A DNA stretch of 55,029 bases. Source: an uncultured Alphaproteobacteria bacterium (lineage in GTDB: Bacteria > Pseudomonadota > Alphaproteobacteria > HIMB59 > GCA-002718135). Position 1 is the stretch's first letter. Each line of letters begins with the position of its first letter. Location: contig CACIRR010000003.1 in NCBI GenBank assembly GCA_902589095.1, positions 1 to 55,029 of the forward strand, given 5' to 3'. Shown here piece after piece: positions 8,787-16,853 of the stretch. The translations under genes were made by a program, and so were the position numbers. The notes below the pieces were generated by a model. It searched no databases, was not told where the DNA came from, and worked only from the letters and a program-made list of their open reading frames with translations.

Positions 8787-9704
8787 ATTGAAAAATTCTT
8801 TTGCAGTTTTAGCTATAAATTCACTTACTCTTTTGTTAGACTCTTCAGTCACTCCTGCAACATGGGGACTGAGTATGCAATTTGTATTTTTTTTAACTTT
8901 TTCTAAAAAAGCTTTAGGTACAGGTTCTGTATTGTAAACATCAAGTGCAAATCCTGAAATCAGCTTTTCTTCATAGGCTCTTAATAAATCTTGTTCGTTA
9001 ACGATAGAACCTCGTGACGAATTAATGATAATAGGCTGTTTTACCATTTTCTTGAAAGTATTATAATTTAATAAATTTTTAGTATTTTCAGTGAGAGGTA
9101 AGTGAATTGAAATTACATCTGACATTCTAAAAACATCATTTATATCAATTAATTTTGTATCAAATTGATTACCAACACTTGGATCAAGATATGGATCGTA
9201 GGCAATTATTTTTGCTTCAAAAACTTTAGCTAGGGTAGATACTTTTTTTGCAATTAAACCAAAACCAAGCAAACCAATTGTCTTGCCCCTAAGTTCTCTT
9301 GAACTAATTGAGGTTCGAGGCCAATTTCCAATCAAAGTTTCTTGGTGCATTAAAGGAATATTTTTTAACAAGGTAAGAGCTGCATTAATAACATATTCAG
9401 CAACGGAGTCAGCATTCATACCTGTAGCTGGTTGCACATGAATATTATGATTTTTACAATATACGGTATCTATATTATCAAGACCAACACCCAAACGCCC
9501 AACAAATTTTAGATTATTCGCCTTATCAAGAACTTCTTTAGTAACTTGTGTTTTATTTCTTACAATTAAAGCATCAAAACTATTAATTATTTTTTTTAAT
9601 TCAGTATTATTAGTTGAAAGATCATGATCTACCGTAACCTCAAAATTAGTTTTTAGTAGCTCAACATATTCGACATCCATAAATTCAGTTATCAAAATTT
9701 TCAT
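8781..9704 (-). CDS. slcC: D-2-hydroxyacid dehydrogenase family, SlcC-like sulfolactate dehydrogenase
   Basis: NAD-dependent 2-hydroxyacid dehydrogenase, 307 aa. Catalytic Arg231 ('SSRGSIV'), Glu260 ('YNTEPVP') and His281 ('SPHVAGVT') are all present; the nucleotide loop is 'GFGLIA' (147-152), Ala in place of the third Gly. The start 'ITEFMD', 'ALIVRN', 'VGRLGVGLDNID', 'PATG', 'AEYV', 'WPR' and 'GVTEESN' match, from memory, the (S)-sulfolactate dehydrogenase SlcC of Chromohalobacter. It would oxidise sulfolactate to sulfopyruvate, the substrate of the ComDE enzyme encoded in the same run of genes. (S)-sulfolactate is what oxidation of SQ-derived sulfolactaldehyde should give. Last gene of the minus-strand run; 4 bp after the kinase. 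Confidence 0.75.
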   Translation of the reverse strand: MKILITEFMDVEYVELLKTNFEVTVDHDLSTNNTELKKIINSFDALIVRNKTQVTKEVLDKANNLKFVGRLGVGLDNIDTVYCKNHNIHVQPATGMNADSVAEYVINAALTLLKNIPLMHQETLIGNWPRTSISSRELRGKTIGLLGFGLIAKKVSTLAKVFEAKIIAYDPYLDPSVGNQFDTKLIDINDVFRMSDVISIHLPLTENTKNLLNYNTFKKMVKQPIIINSSRGSIVNEQDLLRAYEEKLISGFALDVYNTEPVPKAFLEKVKKNTNCILSPHVAGVTEESNKRVSEFIAKTAKEFFNL

Positions 9705-9708
9705 AAAA

Positions 9709-10614
9709 CTATATTTCCTTTAATTGTATTTTTTTTACAAATTTTTTAACAGATGAAAGATTAGGTAATGAATAAATTCCACCATTTTTTGTGCACTTTA
9801 AGGAAGCTGTGGCTGTTGCAAGTTTCATAGCATTTTGTACAGAGTGCTTTTGATGAATAAAGGCTGCAAAACCTCCATGAAATACATCACCTGCACAATT
9901 TGTTTCAACAACTTTAATTTTAGGAGGTTTGCAATTAAAAATTAAACCATTTTCAATCCAATACACACCTTTTTCACCAGCCGTTATTGCATAAAATTTA
10001 TTTTTTATTGAATACATTTTCTTTAATGACCCAACAATTGATTTAATTTTTGTATATTCAAATGCACCTGTCTCAGAAAAGATAAGATGGGAAGATAAAT
10101 GAATTATTTGTTTGATTTTTTTGTTTAATTTATAATTATCAAGATCGACAATATGATTTAGATTATTTTTATTACAATTTTTGGCAATATAGAGGGTTGC
10201 TTCAACCCATCTTAGATCAGACATGATTGTCGTATTTTTTTTAAATACAATTTTAGGTAATTTTTTATTATTTAATAATTTTTTTTCACTAAAAGCAGCA
10301 AGAAGTCTTTCGCCTTGCTTATCTTCGTAAACAAAACTTTGTGATGATTTAACCCCTTTAATCTCAAGAATGTTATTATGTTTAATTTTAAATTTTTTTA
10401 ATTCATTTTTTAAAAATTTTGAGGCATCATCATTTCCAAGTCTTCCAATAAATGAAGTATTTATTCCAAGTTTTTTAATAGTAAAACTAGCAACAGCTGC
10501 AGATCCTCCAAGTCTTTTTTCTATCCCTTGGGCAAGTACTTTAATAGGTTTTTTGGGGAAACTATCAATTTTAACAATATGATCTAAAAAAACTGACCCT
10601 ACACAAATAATCAT
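9709..10614 (-). CDS. PfkB-family kinase, YihV-like 6-deoxy-6-sulfofructose kinase candidate
   Basis: 301 aa ribokinase/PfkB-family kinase with the N-terminal 'GGSAAVASF' block (36-44) and catalytic Asp243 in 'NCAGDVFHGG'. Several blocks line up with E. coli YihV as I remember it: 'KSSQS', 'KGER' (here QGER), 'DLRW', 'FSETG' and 'LKCTKNGG'. Of the three YihV residues reported to hold the sulfonate (Lys27, Asn109, Arg138), Lys25 and Arg135 are conserved here and Asn is Ala107. It would convert sulfofructose to sulfofructose-1-phosphate, feeding the LacD/YihT-like aldolase. Lies between ComE and the SlcC-like gene. Kinase family is certain; sulfosugar specificity is likely but unproven. Confidence 0.78.
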   Translation of the reverse strand: MIICVGSVFLDHIVKIDSFPKKPIKVLAQGIEKRLGGSAAVASFTIKKLGINTSFIGRLGNDDASKFLKNELKKFKIKHNNILEIKGVKSSQSFVYEDKQGERLLAAFSEKKLLNNKKLPKIVFKKNTTIMSDLRWVEATLYIAKNCNKNNLNHIVDLDNYKLNKKIKQIIHLSSHLIFSETGAFEYTKIKSIVGSLKKMYSIKNKFYAITAGEKGVYWIENGLIFNCKPPKIKVVETNCAGDVFHGGFAAFIHQKHSVQNAMKLATATASLKCTKNGGIYSLPNLSSVKKFVKKIQLKEI

Positions 10615-10635
10615 ATTAAAATTATATATTAAAAA

Positions 10636-11205
10636 TTAGAGGTAAGAAACTAAACCTATAGATTTTCTAAATCGATCCCTAATAGTAACAGCATTCAGTG
10701 GTATTGGCTTTATTGGCACATTACCTGATTGTATTTTAGAAATAATGACATACGAGTTATCTTTATCAGCTAATGCCTTTTTTAAATTTCCATCTGTTTC
10801 TTCCCCAGAACACTCTATAACATTTTTACATCCAGCTCCAATAGCAACCTCTTTTAATGAGGTACGTTCATTCGTAAAAGTTTTTTGATCGCCAGTAGAA
10901 CCATAAGAGCCGTTATCAACTATGAGAAGAGTATAATTTGAAGGTGCTCTATTACCTATAGTTGCAAGGGTATTCATATTCATTAAAACCGACCCATCAC
11001 CATCAATACTAATCACATTTTTATCAACTGTTAAAGATAATCCTAAACCAATTGATGATGCTAAACCCATACTTCCTAGCATGTAAAAATAATTTGGGCG
11101 GTCATTAAGTTTATATAATTCTTGTGAAGGAAGTCCAATGTTGCAAATAACTAATTCGTCTTGAATTGTTTTTTTCAACAGGTTTAATAATTCAAATCTA
11201 TTCAT
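10636..11205 (-). CDS. comE: Sulfopyruvate decarboxylase, ThDP-binding beta subunit
   Basis: 189 aa, the C-terminal thiamine-diphosphate module of a two-subunit decarboxylase. The ThDP motif runs from 'GDGS' (69-72) to Asn98, followed by 'NGSYGSTGDQ', a sequence type shared by sulfopyruvate and phosphonopyruvate decarboxylases. Phosphonopyruvate decarboxylase is normally one chain of about 380 aa; separate alpha and beta genes are the ComD/ComE layout. With ComD it converts sulfopyruvate to sulfoacetaldehyde and CO2. Here the enzyme is probably catabolic, since no coenzyme M genes (ComA, ComB) and no phosphoenolpyruvate sulfonation genes are present. Starts 2 bp after the ComD stop. Confidence 0.87.
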   Translation of the reverse strand: MNRFELLNLLKKTIQDELVICNIGLPSQELYKLNDRPNYFYMLGSMGLASSIGLGLSLTVDKNVISIDGDGSVLMNMNTLATIGNRAPSNYTLLIVDNGSYGSTGDQKTFTNERTSLKEVAIGAGCKNVIECSGEETDGNLKKALADKDNSYVIISKIQSGNVPIKPIPLNAVTIRDRFRKSIGLVSYL

Positions 11206-11207
11206 CT

Positions 11208-11705
11208 CTAGTCATCCTTCATTAAATTAAAATTACAAAGTACAGCGACAGGACTTTCAATTACTTTTGCATGATTAGTAAAGGTAGATATTTTATCAAG
11301 ATCATCTTCAGTGTTACAATGAAGCATAGGTATGCGAAGGGTATTCAATATATCTTCAGTAACACTTGCCATTCCACCCTGAGCTCCAACTGGCTCTCCA
11401 GGAGTGCCTCGATAACTTATCAAGAAAACAACTGGCATTTGGTATAGTTGCAAAAGAGAAACAATAGAATTGACAGAATTACCAATTCCAGTGTTTTGCA
11501 TCATTATACATGGAAGTTTATTCCCTAAATACGCACCGGCACAAATACCCATTCCTTCTTCTTCTCTTGGAATAGCTGAGTAATAAATATCTTTATCATT
11601 CTCTAAAATGGTGATCATATTTGCTAGAAGTTTACATGGAACACTTAAGAAAAAATCTGCTCCACCTTCTTTTAAATTTGTAATAATTTTTTGGCTTATT
11701 TTCAT
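11208..11705 (-). CDS. comD: Sulfopyruvate decarboxylase, pyrimidine-domain alpha subunit
   Basis: 165 aa, the N-terminal (PYR) module of a ThDP decarboxylase. It begins 'MKISQKIITNLKEGGADFF', carries 'SVPCK' and the Glu-rich 'REEEGMGICAGAYL' (48-60) that supplies the Glu contacting the thiamine ring, and the 'NTGIGNS' and 'YRGTPGEP' blocks typical of ComD. I chose ATG 11705, which matches the family's N-terminus; ATG 11735 would add ten residues without a better ribosome site. It forms the active sites with ComE. A 50-bp gap separates it from the aldose epimerase gene, which is upstream in the same run. Confidence 0.87.
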   Translation of the reverse strand: MKISQKIITNLKEGGADFFLSVPCKLLANMITILENDKDIYYSAIPREEEGMGICAGAYLGNKLPCIMMQNTGIGNSVNSIVSLLQLYQMPVVFLISYRGTPGEPVGAQGGMASVTEDILNTLRIPMLHCNTEDDLDKISTFTNHAKVIESPVAVLCNFNLMKDD

Positions 11706-11754
11706 TTTGTAAGAGTAATACTTCAATAAAACCATAAGACAAGATTTTATTTTT

Positions 11755-12804
11755 TTAAAAATCGTTACGTAATTTAATTTTTATCTTTGATAAATAATTT
11801 TTATTTTTTCTTAGGACAGGAGATGGAAAATTAGATTGATTTATTGCATCTGGGTAGTTTTGTGGCTCTAAACACACTCCATACTGAATTCCATATGATT
11901 TATTATGCTTACCTAAATACTTCTCCAACATCATATTTCCTGTATAAAATTGAATTCCTTGCTGATTAGTAAAATACTCAACTCCCATTTTAGTTTTTTT
12001 ACTATAAATTTTTGCAACTGGAGCCTCCATCGATTGATTATCTAAAGCATAATTGTGATCAATTCCTCCAGAATTAAGAAACTCTCTATCTATTGTATTA
12101 GATTTTCTTAAATCAAATTTTGTACCAGATACATTTAATAGCTTCCCAGTTGGTATAGACTCTTCATCGGTCTCGCATATTGCGTCGGAGTATATTTGCA
12201 CAACATGATCTTCATTATTTTGATAATGATCACGGTGTCCATGAAAATTCCAGTAATTATGATTGGTAATGTTAACTATTGTATCTTGATCTGTTGTTGC
12301 ATGAAATTCAATAGAAAGTTCATTATGATTATTTAATTCATAAATTACTTTGCAATCAAGATTTCCAGGATAATTTTCTTCCATATCAGGTGAAAGATAC
12401 CTCAAGACACATTTTGTAGAGTCATCTTTTTTTTCAATATTATCAATTTTCCAAATTTTTTTATTAAAACCAGTTTTTCCTCCATGCAGATGATTTGGGG
12501 GAGTATTTGAAAATAGTTTATAGTTTTTATCACCTAATGAAAACTGAGCACCTCCTATTCTATTAGCTACTCTTCCAACTATAGAATTAAAATACCCATT
12601 TGAATTTAGAACACCATCAACATCTCCATAACCTAGAAGAACATCCTCTGTTTTATTTTCACTGTTAAGATATGGAATATTTACTTCATGAATGTATCCC
12701 CCATAATTATAAAATTTAAAGCTAAAATTATTATCATTAACTACTTCAACTGACTCGATAGGAAGCGCAGCAGGATTTTCTATTTTGTCTTGGTTAATTT
12801 TCAT
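11755..12804 (-). CDS. Aldose 1-epimerase (GalM-like mutarotase)
   Basis: 349 aa GalM-family mutarotase, normal family length. The acid/base His residues lie in 'PPNHLHGG' and 'TNHNYWNFHG', the catalytic Glu in 'CLEPQNYPDAIN' near the C-terminus, and Arg in 'GRVANRIGG'. It interconverts the alpha and beta anomers of an aldose, needed between a retaining or NAD-dependent glycosidase and an anomer-selective isomerase. E. coli SQ clusters carry such an enzyme (YihR). It follows the EamA transporter gene with a 4-bp ATGA overlap. Sugar specificity cannot be judged; the neighbours suggest sulfoquinovose. Confidence 0.85.
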   Translation of the reverse strand: MKINQDKIENPAALPIESVEVVNDNNFSFKFYNYGGYIHEVNIPYLNSENKTEDVLLGYGDVDGVLNSNGYFNSIVGRVANRIGGAQFSLGDKNYKLFSNTPPNHLHGGKTGFNKKIWKIDNIEKKDDSTKCVLRYLSPDMEENYPGNLDCKVIYELNNHNELSIEFHATTDQDTIVNITNHNYWNFHGHRDHYQNNEDHVVQIYSDAICETDEESIPTGKLLNVSGTKFDLRKSNTIDREFLNSGGIDHNYALDNQSMEAPVAKIYSKKTKMGVEYFTNQQGIQFYTGNMMLEKYLGKHNKSYGIQYGVCLEPQNYPDAINQSNFPSPVLRKNKNYLSKIKIKLRNDF

Positions 12805-13703
12805 GACGCTTTTCTATCTCTTGTTTTTATAGAATTTTTTTGACGAAGATAGATGATTATTCCTCCTGCTACAATAAATAAAGCCCCAGGAAACAATTGA
12901 TCGACAGGCCATTCACTAAAGAATATCCATCCCAAAATTAATGCAAAAAATATTTCGATATAATCAAATGGCATGATTTTACTTAGCTCTGCTTTTCTTG
13001 CACCATATATTAGTAATAGAGTTCCAGTACCTCCTGCCAAACCCATAAGAAAGAAAATAAACAAATCATTGATACTTCTAAAATTTTCCCACATGCCAAA
13101 AGTTAACACTAATATTAATGATACACTTATGGTGCCCACTTGTCCGTAAATGTTAATTAATGGTGTTGGAACATCCATGGTAAAACTTAAAGAAGTCACT
13201 CTTGCTAAGGAGTAACCTAAAGCTGCTATAACTGGTAATAAAATCATATAATTAAAATCCGATGACCAAGGTTCCATTATAAGAACAATGCCTATAAAAC
13301 CAGAGATAACTGCAGATGTTTTAAACCATCCAAATTTTTCTCCAAGAATAGGCACACTTAATAGTGTTACCATCATAGGGCCTGTGTATTCCATCGTAGC
13401 TACAAGGGCAAAAGGTAAATATAAATATGAAGTATATAAACAAAGCTGAGCTAACGCTACAAAAGCTCCTCGTAGAAAACCTAATCGCCATTGTTTAATT
13501 TTAATTTTTCTTCCATTTTGATGCCATTCGGTTGAAAAATAAAGTGCAATAAAACATGGGATCATTCCAAAAAGATTTCTGAAAACAGACAATTGTGCTG
13601 CTGGGTAATCATTTCTTAAAAACTTGATGGCAATACCCATACAGTCCATCAAAAATAATCCTGAAAGGGATAAAGCAACTGCTAGTAATAAATTATGTTT
13701 CAA
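12801..13703 (-). CDS. EamA/DMT-superfamily transporter
   Basis: 300 aa inner-membrane protein with about ten hydrophobic segments in two EamA repeats. The first repeat contains 'FRNLFGMIPCF', the second ends 'GWIFFSEWPVDQLFPGALFIVAGGIIIYLRQ', a typical EamA second-repeat ending. DMT carriers export or import small metabolites; the substrate is unknown. It sits inside the run of genes between the peptide-type ABC importer and the mutarotase (4-bp overlaps or small gaps), so export of a sulfonate intermediate such as sulfolactate or sulfoacetate is a fair hypothesis. A second, different EamA protein is encoded at 29283-30185 beside the Pta-like gene. Confidence 0.88.
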   Translation of the reverse strand: MKHNLLLAVALSLSGLFLMDCMGIAIKFLRNDYPAAQLSVFRNLFGMIPCFIALYFSTEWHQNGRKIKIKQWRLGFLRGAFVALAQLCLYTSYLYLPFALVATMEYTGPMMVTLLSVPILGEKFGWFKTSAVISGFIGIVLIMEPWSSDFNYMILLPVIAALGYSLARVTSLSFTMDVPTPLINIYGQVGTISVSLILVLTFGMWENFRSINDLFIFFLMGLAGGTGTLLLIYGARKAELSKIMPFDYIEIFFALILGWIFFSEWPVDQLFPGALFIVAGGIIIYLRQKNSIKTRDRKAS

Positions 13704-13707
13704 TTAG

Positions 13708-14700
13708 TTAGGCGCAATTAACACCACATCGATCAACCCAATGTCCTGGTGTTACTTCAACTAATCCCATTTCAATATTTGCTTCTTTACCATCTTTGGA
13801 AGCATGGGGGCATCTTGTCCTAAATACACAACCCGATGGTGGATTCATTGCACTAGGTATTTCTCCCTGAAGTTCAATAGCTCGTGATTTATTTTCAGGA
13901 TCAATAGATGGAATAGAAGATAATAATGCTTTTGTATAAGGATGTCTTGGATTACTAAATAGTTCTCTTGAAGGAGCCATCTCAACTATGTGACCAAGAT
14001 ACATTACAGCAACAATATCACAAACGTGAGCTACAACACTTAAATCATGGCTTATAAATAAATATGTTAAATTTAACTCATTTTGCAGTTGCTTTAAAAG
14101 ATTTAATATATCCGCTTGAATTGAGACATCTAATGCAGCAACACTTTCATCAGCTACAATAAATTTTGGATTACTTACTAGTGCTCTTGCAATAGAGATA
14201 CGTTGACGCTGCCCCCCAGAAAAAGCATGTGGAAATCTTCTTAAGTGCTCAAGATTTAATCTACATTTAGCGGCAATATCTCGAACTCTCGCATCAGTTT
14301 CTTCTCTAGAATTTGTTATCTTCATAACTTCTAAAGGTTCTGCAATTATATCTCTAACAGTCATTCGAGGACTAAGTGCAGCGTATGGGTCTTGAAAGAT
14401 AAGCTGTGCTTTTTTTCTATATTCTTTCATTTCCTTTGAATTAATGGTTGTTAAATCAAAATCTCTGCCATCATCATGAAAAATTACATTTCCAGTACTT
14501 ATTTTATTTGCACCCAATATTGCTCTTCCAAGTGTAGTTTTTCCAGATCCAGATTCTCCAACAAGACCAAAGAAAGATCCTTTTTTAATCTTAATGTTAA
14601 TATTATTAACAGCTTTTATTTTTTGCTTCTTTGAAAGAAAATTCTCTTGGTAATCAAAAGATACCGAAAGATTGTTTACTGATACAATATTTTCACTCAT
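13708..14700 (-). CDS. Peptide/opine-type ABC transporter ATPase, DppF/OppF-like
   Basis: 330 aa cytoplasmic ATPase. Walker A 'GESGSGKTT', signature 'FSGGQRQR' and Walker B 'FIVADESVAALD' are intact; the C-terminus has the oligopeptide ABC extension with the 'CVFRTRCP' motif and two more Cys near the end. The ATG at 14700 overlaps the DppD-like stop as ATGA; an ATG at 14712 would add four residues. The last 45 residues are strikingly like those of the DppD-like partner. Despite the peptide-type name, such importers also carry opines and oligosaccharides; the operon context argues for a sulfosugar or glycoside cargo. Confidence 0.92.
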   Translation of the reverse strand: MSENIVSVNNLSVSFDYQENFLSKKQKIKAVNNINIKIKKGSFFGLVGESGSGKTTLGRAILGANKISTGNVIFHDDGRDFDLTTINSKEMKEYRKKAQLIFQDPYAALSPRMTVRDIIAEPLEVMKITNSREETDARVRDIAAKCRLNLEHLRRFPHAFSGGQRQRISIARALVSNPKFIVADESVAALDVSIQADILNLLKQLQNELNLTYLFISHDLSVVAHVCDIVAVMYLGHIVEMAPSRELFSNPRHPYTKALLSSIPSIDPENKSRAIELQGEIPSAMNPPSGCVFRTRCPHASKDGKEANIEMGLVEVTPGHWVDRCGVNCA

Positions 14701-15683
14701 GTTTTCCCACAATCAACACCACATTTGTCTAACCAGTGACCTGGTTTTATCTCTACTAAACCCATTTTTATATTTCCTTCCTTACCTTCTTTAGAGGCAT
14801 GAGGGCACCTAGTTCTAAAAACACATCCACTAGGTCTATCTAAAGGACTTGGAATATTACCTGGGATTGGTGTAAGTGGTGCATCTAAATTATTTATATC
14901 AGGAAGAGCATTTATTAACCCTTTTGTATAAGGATGCATTGGATTTTTTAAAATTTCATTTACCGGCCCTTGCTCTACAACACTGCCAAGATACATAACT
15001 GCAACATCATCTGCTACTTGAGCAATAACACCAAGATCATGAGTGATAAATATTACACCCATATTGTATTCTTTAATAATATCTTTCATTAAATTTATTA
15101 CCTGCGCTTGAATGGTTACATCTAACGCTGTTGTAGGTTCATCAGCTAACAATAGTTTAGGCATTGTTGATAAAGCCATAGCAATCATTGCCCGCTGCCT
15201 CATTCCTCCTGACAACTCAAACGCATATTGATTAAATCGTTTTTCAGCATCTGCTATCCCTACCCGATTTAACATATCTATTGATATATTTTTTGCTTCC
15301 TTTTTATCCATAGGTTTATGAATCATAAGTTGCTCAACCATTTGGTAACCAATTTTAATTGCTGGAGCAAAACTAGCCATTGGTTCTTGAAAAATCATTG
15401 AAACTTTTCCACCTCTAATTTTTTTCAAATCATTTTTTGAGGTAAATTTTAAAACATTTTCTTCATCAATTAATATTTCTGCATTTTCATTATATATTGT
15501 ATTTCCTGGATTGAGTTGCATGATAGATTTTGCTGTAACAGATTTGCCAGATCCTGACTCACCAACAATACCTAAAACCTTTCCTTGATCCAATGTTAAA
15601 GAAACATTATCAATTGCTGTTATACGACCTTCATCAGTATCAAACTTTACATCAAGATTATTTATTTCTAAAAGATGAGTCAT
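14697..15683 (-). CDS. Peptide/opine-type ABC transporter ATPase, DppD/OppD-like
   Basis: 328 aa ATPase with Walker A 'GESGSGKSV', signature 'LSGGMRQRAMI' and Walker B 'LLLADEPTTALD'. It ends in the OppD/OppF C-terminal domain ('GCVFRTRCPHASKEGKE', then 'DKCGVDCGKT'). Works as a heterodimer with the DppF-like subunit to power the permeases encoded just upstream. Start ATG 15683 lies 6 bp after the DppC-like stop. Intact catalytic motifs in both ATPases contrast with the two CUT1 importers in this window, which have none. Confidence 0.93.
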   Translation of the reverse strand: MTHLLEINNLDVKFDTDEGRITAIDNVSLTLDQGKVLGIVGESGSGKSVTAKSIMQLNPGNTIYNENAEILIDEENVLKFTSKNDLKKIRGGKVSMIFQEPMASFAPAIKIGYQMVEQLMIHKPMDKKEAKNISIDMLNRVGIADAEKRFNQYAFELSGGMRQRAMIAMALSTMPKLLLADEPTTALDVTIQAQVINLMKDIIKEYNMGVIFITHDLGVIAQVADDVAVMYLGSVVEQGPVNEILKNPMHPYTKGLINALPDINNLDAPLTPIPGNIPSPLDRPSGCVFRTRCPHASKEGKEGNIKMGLVEIKPGHWLDKCGVDCGKT

Positions 15684-15689
15684 AGAATA

Positions 15690-16853
15690 TTAATTTTTTG
15701 TTTTGTGTGGATCTGCAGCGTCTCGAAGACCATCTCCAACATAGACAAAAGTTAAAATTAAAACAACTAAGAAAAAGACAGGTATAAAATACCATTGATA
15801 GTTTAGTAAAACATCTGCCTTTGTTGCATTTTGTAAAAGTACACCCAATGAATTTACAGGTTCTCTTAACCCTAAGCCTATAAAACTTAGAGCAGTTTCA
15901 GATAACAACATGTAAGGAAAGCTGATAACCAGATCAACAATTATGTAGCTTGTAAAACTCGGTAAAAGATGTCTAATAATTATATGGGTTGATGAAGCGC
16001 CACACATTTTAGCTGCCAAAATATATTCTTGACTTCTTTCACTTAGTAAATGGGTTCGAACACGTCTTGCCAAAGTTGGCCAGGATATCAAACCTAATAA
16101 ACAGGATATAAAGAAAAACCTAAGTTCTGAACTCCATTCAAGAGGTGCAAAAGCGGCAAGACACATAAATAAAGGTATGGGTGGAACTGTTCGAATAGCA
16201 TCCGTAAACATTTGTAACAAACTATCAATCCAACCACCATAATATCCAGATATACCTCCAATAATTAAGGACAAAACAAAAGAGATAAACACTCCCAGTG
16301 TTCCAACAGCTAATGATATATATATTGCACTTAAGGTTCTACTAAATAAATCTTTTCCTGCTTTATCAGTTCCAAATAGATGAATTCCACCTTCCTCCAC
16401 ACCAAATAAATGCGTATCAAATGTTAGTCCAGGAATTGTAAAATCTAATGCCTTACCTGGAAGATTAATACTATAATTAAAATATTTATATTCCCAACCT
16501 TTAACAAAAAAATAAACATACCGTCTTTTTTCAGTATCTGTTTTATAAACCCATCTGAAATTTGTATCAGCTCCTCTATACTTTGTTAGAGTATGTAAAA
16601 AAGGTCTAGGAGAAAAACCGTTTTCATCCCAAAACATTGGAATTTGTGGGGCACCGTTTTCATAATTTTTATCACGACCTGCTATTGTAGGATCATATGG
16701 AGATAAAAATCCAGAAAAAAGACTGCAAATTATCATAATTAACAAAATAGATCCTGCTATCATCGCTGAACGGTTTCCAAAGAAACGCGTTCTTACTAAT
16801 TGCATTTGAGTAGCAGTATAGTATGCCTCTTTCTTTTTTATACTAACTTCCAC
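15690..16853 (-). CDS. Peptide/opine-type ABC transporter permease, DppC/OppC (YejE)-like
   Basis: 387 aa, longer than standard DppC (about 300). An N-terminal membrane segment (about 33-54) is followed by an extracytoplasmic insert of roughly 100 residues rich in aromatic residues, ending 'HLFGTDKAGKDLFSRTL', the normal OppC entry motif. The C-terminal permease domain has the EAA-type loop 'AAKMCGASSTHIIIRHLLP'. YejE-type permeases have a similar insert. Overlaps the end of the DppB-like gene by 11 bp. Forms the transmembrane channel with DppB. Confidence 0.92.
   Translation of the reverse strand: MEVSIKKKEAYYTATQMQLVRTRFFGNRSAMIAGSILLIMIICSLFSGFLSPYDPTIAGRDKNYENGAPQIPMFWDENGFSPRPFLHTLTKYRGADTNFRWVYKTDTEKRRYVYFFVKGWEYKYFNYSINLPGKALDFTIPGLTFDTHLFGVEEGGIHLFGTDKAGKDLFSRTLSAIYISLAVGTLGVFISFVLSLIIGGISGYYGGWIDSLLQMFTDAIRTVPPIPLFMCLAAFAPLEWSSELRFFFISCLLGLISWPTLARRVRTHLLSERSQEYILAAKMCGASSTHIIIRHLLPSFTSYIIVDLVISFPYMLLSETALSFIGLGLREPVNSLGVLLQNATKADVLLNYQWYFIPVFFLVVLILTFVYVGDGLRDAADPHKTKN

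Noticed and set aside
9709..11705. Phosphonopyruvate decarboxylase / phosphonate biosynthesis reading of the ThDP genes
   Set aside because: The enzyme is split in two subunits and no PEP mutase or aminotransferase for phosphonate synthesis is near; SlcC-like neighbour favours sulfopyruvate.
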